The translations under genes and the position numbers were made by a program. Shown here piece after piece: positions 59,198 through 64,000 of a DNA stretch of 64,000 bases. Origin of the DNA: Phlebotomus papatasi. Taxonomy: Eukaryota > Arthropoda > Insecta > Diptera > Psychodidae. A model generated the notes under the pieces. The model did no database searches and was not told the DNA's origin. It worked only from the letters and a program-made list of their open reading frames with translations. Position 1 is the stretch's first letter, and the number at the start of each line of letters is the position of its first letter. Location of the stretch: assembly GCF_024763615.1 (NCBI RefSeq), contig NC_077223.1, positions 36,890,627-36,954,626 of the forward strand. The letters are read 5' to 3'.

Positions 59198-61001
59198 GTG
59201 AGTATAACAATCATTTATTTTTTTTAAATAATTTTTTGGAAGCAAAGATAAATAAATGGGAAAATTGATGTTGACACAGAAATTTCTTGAGGAAATGATC
59301 AAACATCGAAATTATCCAAGACAGAGAAAACTTATTGATGATAAAAATTCAATTTTGAGGCCTTTATAACATTTTAGACAAGAATTAAAAAAAAAGGAAC
59401 ACATGATGATAAATTTGATAGAATACAATCCCAAATAAACTAAAGAATATAGCTAATATTTAACTAATTTCCCAGAAAAAAAATGCAATATTCTTTTCTC
59501 TATTGCCAAGAAAGGATTAACAAAAAGAGAATCGTCAACATCAATTAGAACCAGCACAAAAGAAATTATGGAGATTACATAAAACACTTCATAGAAGAAA
59601 TATTTAAACATAAAAAAAACAGAAATAATCGTGAATTTGATGAAAATGTCTTACATGGAAAATAAAATTTATGCAGCTATTATATATTTGTGCATCTTGC
59701 CATTGAAATGAAACATTAAAAAACATATATTGAGATGGAATAGTGAAAAAAAATAATATGAATAATTTCAATTTGTAGTATCAACACGAAACTAGACATA
59801 ACTCTGATTAGATTGAAGAATATTAGTATAAGGCCGAATCACAGTAACAGAATAACTTCACTCTGAAATATTTTCAATTTTTTAAACATTTTGGTGCCCT
59901 CCATTTAAAGAAAAAGTTGTCAATATTGGAATTTTACAAAAAAAAAAACTTATATTTCCATCCTTTTTGCAATTTTTGCCTTTCCTGAATTTTGGAAAAT
60001 CTTCCCTATAGGCGTCTTCTATACGGGGGGATTTCGAAATGCACCCCACTGACTGTACTATGCACCAATGAGTCTCGGGAAATCTCCCCTAGTGGTTCAT
60101 TTCTGAGATAAATTTTCTCCACCCTCTGTTATAAATTCTCCAAGTGTGCTCTAACTAAAAAAGATAGTCTGGAAGACTCTGTTTTATTTCGAAACGTTTC
60201 GAACGTCAATCACACCAGTGTTTTACAATTACAGAATTTGTTAAAGAGTGGTAAAATTATTATTTATGCCTAGTGACGAGCACTTTATAAGGAAGAGGAG
60301 ATGGGACACCCAACCTCTATATCAAACGCAATATCAAAATAGCGGTTTCGAAATAAAATCCCCTTGTTTAGATGCTCCCATAGTGGTTTGCTTCTGGAAT
60401 TAGATGTATCTGCTGTTTGTTATACCAATCTCCCTACTTGCGTATCTGCTAAAATAAAAAAAATCAAAATAATTTGCGAAGAATAATTTACGAATTCTAA
60501 AAGCACAGATCTTTTTCAGAAGAATTGTAATGTGTCAATATCTTATAAACATAATTGTAAGCTCAATGGGAGATATTCATTTCGAATGGAAGATTTGAAA
60601 TCCAAATGCCTTCGTTAGAATTGATCTAAATTTCCATTTGGAAATAAAAATCTTCTAATAAGCTTTATTTTATCAAAGCTCTTCTTGTTTGAAATAGACG
60701 TTGTGTGATATGATTGTGCTATAAAAGAGATATTACAATATAAAAAGCTTTTAACAATAAAATTGGGATATTCTTCAAAAATTTAATTACTTCACATAAT
60801 ATTCTCAAAGTCTTATTTAATTAGAGTTTATTTTATTTACAATTTATATTAATAGAATAAACCTGCTCTCATCTATAAACGTTTCAAAATAACGAAAAAG
60901 TCTGTTAAATTGTTAATTGTAGTCAAGAACACATTCTCCCCATTCACAGCTGGAGTTTGATTCTCAAATTGTGTCTTGAATAAAACATAAATGGAGCATT
61001 A
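59198..61001. other. AT-rich flank
   Basis: A less AT-rich part at 60000-60430 contains two related stretches (ATCTCCCCTAGTGGTTCATTTC and GCTCCCATAGTGGTTTGCTTC), probably an old duplicated repeat. No gene recognised. Confidence 0.4.
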
Positions 61002-61214
61002 GGGGAATGTTGGTATGGTTCGCACAGAGTGAACCTTCAAACAATGTAAATTTTCTCTTTGTTTGCAAAGAGCTAGTTCGTCATTTCTTAGCCGTAAGAT
61101 AGATAATTAAGGCCATGAAACGAGATGAGAAATGGTAAGTCAGCTCTTTTCTAACAAAAATAAAATTCGCATCGTTTGAAGGATCACTCTGTGCGAACCA
61201 TGCCTACATTCGCC
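61002..61214. mobile_element. 213-bp TAGGGG-class hairpin MITE
   Basis: Ends GGGGAATGTTGGTATGGTTC and the complement GAACCATGCCTACATTCGCC, TA-flanked, with GCACAGAGTGA matching on both arms. It interrupts a copy of the dispersed AAATGGAGCAT / TTGCACAAAATGTT repeat. Confidence 0.85.
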
Positions 61215-62633
61215 TAATTGCACAAAATGTTATTGATATATTTTGAAGAATGTAAACTTAGTTTCGAATTTTCAAAGTAATTTTCGCAAAAGGTAAGCAA
61301 GATTTCTGAAAAATGGCACAGAAGAAGTTAAAAGTATTACTTAGTGACTTAAAGAGAGGAATTATAATGAAATGAACCTTTCTGATTTGATTTTACTTAC
61401 GACAATTCGAAAATCTCAGCTAACATATACCTTTTGGCACTCGAATCATTTCGAAATTTGAACAGAAAATACTTTAGCCATCATGCGTACAAAACGAAAT
61501 ATAAAAATGTCTTTTCGATTCGATCGAAAATCGATTTTTTAAGTCCTGCTAATGAAGCAAATTGCTTCACTCACAGCTGTTGTTCAAGATATTTGAAGAT
61601 CGATTTCGAAAACCTAAGAAAAGGTTTTTTTTCCTTTGTCTGCATGGTGGCCGAAGTACTTCCTGTTTGCAATTAATTTCATTCACAGGTTGTCATTTAG
61701 ACCTTTTGATCCTCCGTCACTGGAAAAGAAGGATTTCGAAAATAATTCCTATAGACGTTTGAAGATGAGATCCGGAATCTAATTCAGTTACCTAGTCTAC
61801 CCCGTATAGCTTCTGTCCCCTCATAATAGCTTGCAAAGATTTTCTGGGAAATCTTTCTTTACTTTTGTGTTGGACATGTTTATATCATTGAGTCTGTGAC
61901 TTACCAATATAAACAAATAGCTCCATGACCTTTAGTTACTCTCGAAGCTCTCGAATTTCAAAGTTCCTCACTCGATTTTTGCAACTGATTCCCTTAATCG
62001 CATCGGAAGAATTATGTCTCTGTAGCCTGCAGTTATGACTTATACTTTATTCTTTTGGTCATTACCCAAATCCTATGAGCCATATATAGTCAATATAGAA
62101 TAGAATCAATAGAAGAGGGTGAAAAAAACATAGCTTTGAGATTCAGTTAGTACTTGCATTATGAGACCTAATGACCAAACTCTTAAAAGAAAGAGTTTCT
62201 AAGGTTTCTAGGGACCACCCTAAAGACGAATATGGGATTATCAGGATTTAAGCTTTAATTTTCTTTTAAATTCTTGTAGAACCATCCCGGCTAACACAAT
62301 AATTTTGAATTAAGCACTTAATAAGTATTAAAATTCAATGAAATGTCAAAATTTTAGGTAAGTTGTTGAACAACTAACTTACTAACCAAATGTATGAAAA
62401 TGAGACAATCAGAGTAAAACCCTTGTGTTAGAAGATATGGTTTTTTTTTTAATTATCACGAAAGTTCATCGTACATCGTACAATCTTCTTCTTGGTAGAT
62501 GATCCTTTTGCCATCGCCTTTAACCTTAATGATAATTCATGTTAACCGTTTTTTTTTCTTAAACCGTTTCGAATATATTTTTAAAGGGTCTTTCAATGTT
62601 TTGAGAGTCTAACTCGAATTAAATTTGGTTTAA
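61215..62633. other. Flank with dispersed repeat remains
   Basis: The first 400 bp continue the dispersed repeat seen at 41040-41170. A frame at 61434-61676 (ending MVAEVLPVCN) is probably a shadow of it. The rest is AT-rich. Confidence 0.4.
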
Positions 62634-62773
62634 CCTTTTAAAGACGATTGGGTCACCGGTGACCCAAAAATGAAATTTTTCCTACGGTCATCTAAAGTTG
62701 TGTATTGCTCTAAAAAGTCAGAAAAAGTGATTTTTTCTGACCCTCGATTTTTGACCTTCTCGCCTTTAAAGGG
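62634..62773. mobile_element. 140-bp TTAA-flanked MITE (piggyBac-like)
   Basis: The ends CCTTTTAAAGACGA and the complement CGCCTTTAAAGG lie between two TTAA sites (62630-62633 and 62774-62777). TTAA targets and CCC/CCT ends are the mark of piggyBac-type elements. It holds a palindrome GGGTCACCGGTGACCC. Confidence 0.7.
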
Positions 62774-64000
62774 TTAAACCGATATTTGTGTTTCTTACCT
62801 GAAACTCAGAACTAGGATAGGCTTGAAAGCATTAAGCTAAGTAACTCCTAATTAGTTAAATTATACTTGAGATATTCGAAAATCATCAAAAACTTTTGAT
62901 AGTATCCTTATAATTCAAGTTTTTAACATTTTACGAGCACGATTATAGCACTATAACAATTCTCATTTAAAAATCTAAAACATATAAAAAAATTCCATAT
63001 TGACATAATCTTGTGTGGAGGTAACTGAACATATTTATCACTATCGAACAAATGTTTTGAAGGTTTTTAAATGTGTATATTCTCATTTTTTTAAAGATTA
63101 TTTTCACCGTTTAATATTATTTCAAATTACATTTAGCATTCCACAAAAAAACATATTGAAATTGTAATAAGGGCAAAAAGATTATTCTGGAACAAAAGCA
63201 TTATTTTAGGAAAAATTTTAAAAAAGGAAGAAGACTGGATGACATTTTTATATTTAAAATTCTTTCGTAACCTTTATGTTTTAAAGATCTTAGATTATTC
63301 TTTTAATTTTTAATTTTCATAATAATTTCTTTTTAGATATTGTTCATTTAAAAGAGTGAATAACATTTGAATATAAGAGAATTTCCGCTGACATCATTCT
63401 CGACAGTTTGAACTCTTAAATATAGTATCGTACATTTGAAAACAAAAAATGAAAAAAATGCACATAAGTATGTTAGAAAATAGAGACTTCTAATAAAAAT
63501 AGAAATGAACAAAAAAAAGAAGCTGAAAAAATATATTTTGGATAACAGAATGGAAAAGAAAATTATCATATAAAACAAATACAGAGAAATTTACAGAAAA
63601 GAAATATTTTTTCACAGAATTTTTTTCCAAGGGTAGCGTTGAAAACAACGTGTGGAAAATAAAAAAATGAAACTGAAATCGTGACGAAAATTTTGCCTCA
63701 AAATAAAGAAAAAAAAAACACAAACGGAAAGAATACATGTATTTTTTGATAAACAATACTCAAATCCATTTAAAAGAAAATAAAATTTTAAAAGAAAGCA
63801 CTAAAATAAAACAGAAATTTATGGAAAATTACAAATGATGTCAGTTTCTCTAAGAAAACAACAAATGCAAACATGAAAAATTATTTACAATGCTTTTAGG
63901 AAGAGGAGTGAATGTTACAGAAACCAATCTTCAATGTACTAGTTGGACAAGTGAAAAATTAATTGCTAAATCAAAAATATTCTGATAAAGAAAAACTATA
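62774..64000. other. Right edge, AT-rich, nothing recognised
   Basis: Frames at 63348-63578 and 63490-63756 on the - strand are Phe/Leu-rich readings of A-rich DNA and are not called. Confidence 0.4.

Noticed and set aside
61434..61762. Overlapping 80- and 66-codon frames on the + strand
   Set aside because: They lie in a dispersed repeat that is also present in YPEL intron 1 and have no domain.

Overview
This is a eukaryotic, AT-rich window with one long, intron-rich gene and very few long open frames. Most of the DNA is non-coding and packed with short palindromic transposons flanked by TA. Introns of 64-92 bp beside multi-kilobase ones, pyrimidine-tract acceptors, GTRAGT donors and the clear insect YPEL gene point to an arthropod, most likely a fly. 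A lower (nematoceran) dipteran such as a sand fly or mosquito relative is my inference; the sequence alone does not fix the species.

The one gene I can identify with confidence is on the + strand. It encodes a 114-residue Yippee-like zinc-binding protein of the YPEL1-4 class. The coding exons are 48797-48898, 48991-49034, 53222-53330 and 53395-53484. The coding exon extends upstream as leader from 48620. A plausible non-coding first exon lies at about 32251-32551 behind a GA/CT-rich promoter, which would give a first intron of about 16 kb. Between that acceptor and the ATG the reading frame stays fully open (Asn/Gly/Thr-rich), so an N-terminally extended form cannot be excluded.

On the - strand, left of this gene, I see three sets of small exons with good splice sites and matching phases that I cannot assign to a family. 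They are 1253-2102 (a C-terminal pair), 11635-12766 (a three-exon, 50-residue frame from ATG to stop) and 15981-22402 (three exons, 3' part of a longer frame). These are predictions made by eye.

The rest is a dense collection of mobile and repetitive DNA. There are about 20 hairpin MITE-like elements with TA flanks, many starting GGG(G)nAA, several nested in one another. One 140-bp hairpin family has five copies. Two foldback elements have arms made of a ~15-bp repeat and share a unique core. A 1.8-kb TA-flanked element carries ~290-bp internal repeats. Other items are a tRNA-derived SINE, three 3' ends of a retroposon with simple-repeat tails, a candidate solo LTR, and two insertions carrying a hammerhead-ribozyme-like core of the kind known from Penelope-like retroelements. 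Tandem arrays of 30-bp and 98-bp units and a 2.4-kb stretch with ten copies of the octamer CATAACCT/AGGTTATG complete the picture.

Layout: 1-2.1 kb, end of a possible - strand gene; 2.5-4.7 kb, nested palindromes; 6.6-8 kb, MITEs and a minisatellite; 10.4-13.9 kb, MITEs around the 50-residue - strand frame; 14.6-15.5 kb, decayed retroelement; 16-22.4 kb, - strand exons interrupted by an LTR and the 1.8-kb element; 23.8-31 kb, hairpin and foldback elements; 31.9-32.6 kb, YPEL promoter and leader; 32.6-48.6 kb, intron 1 full of repeats; 48.6-53.5 kb, YPEL coding exons; 53.5-64 kb, 3' UTR and repeat-rich flank with no recognised gene.
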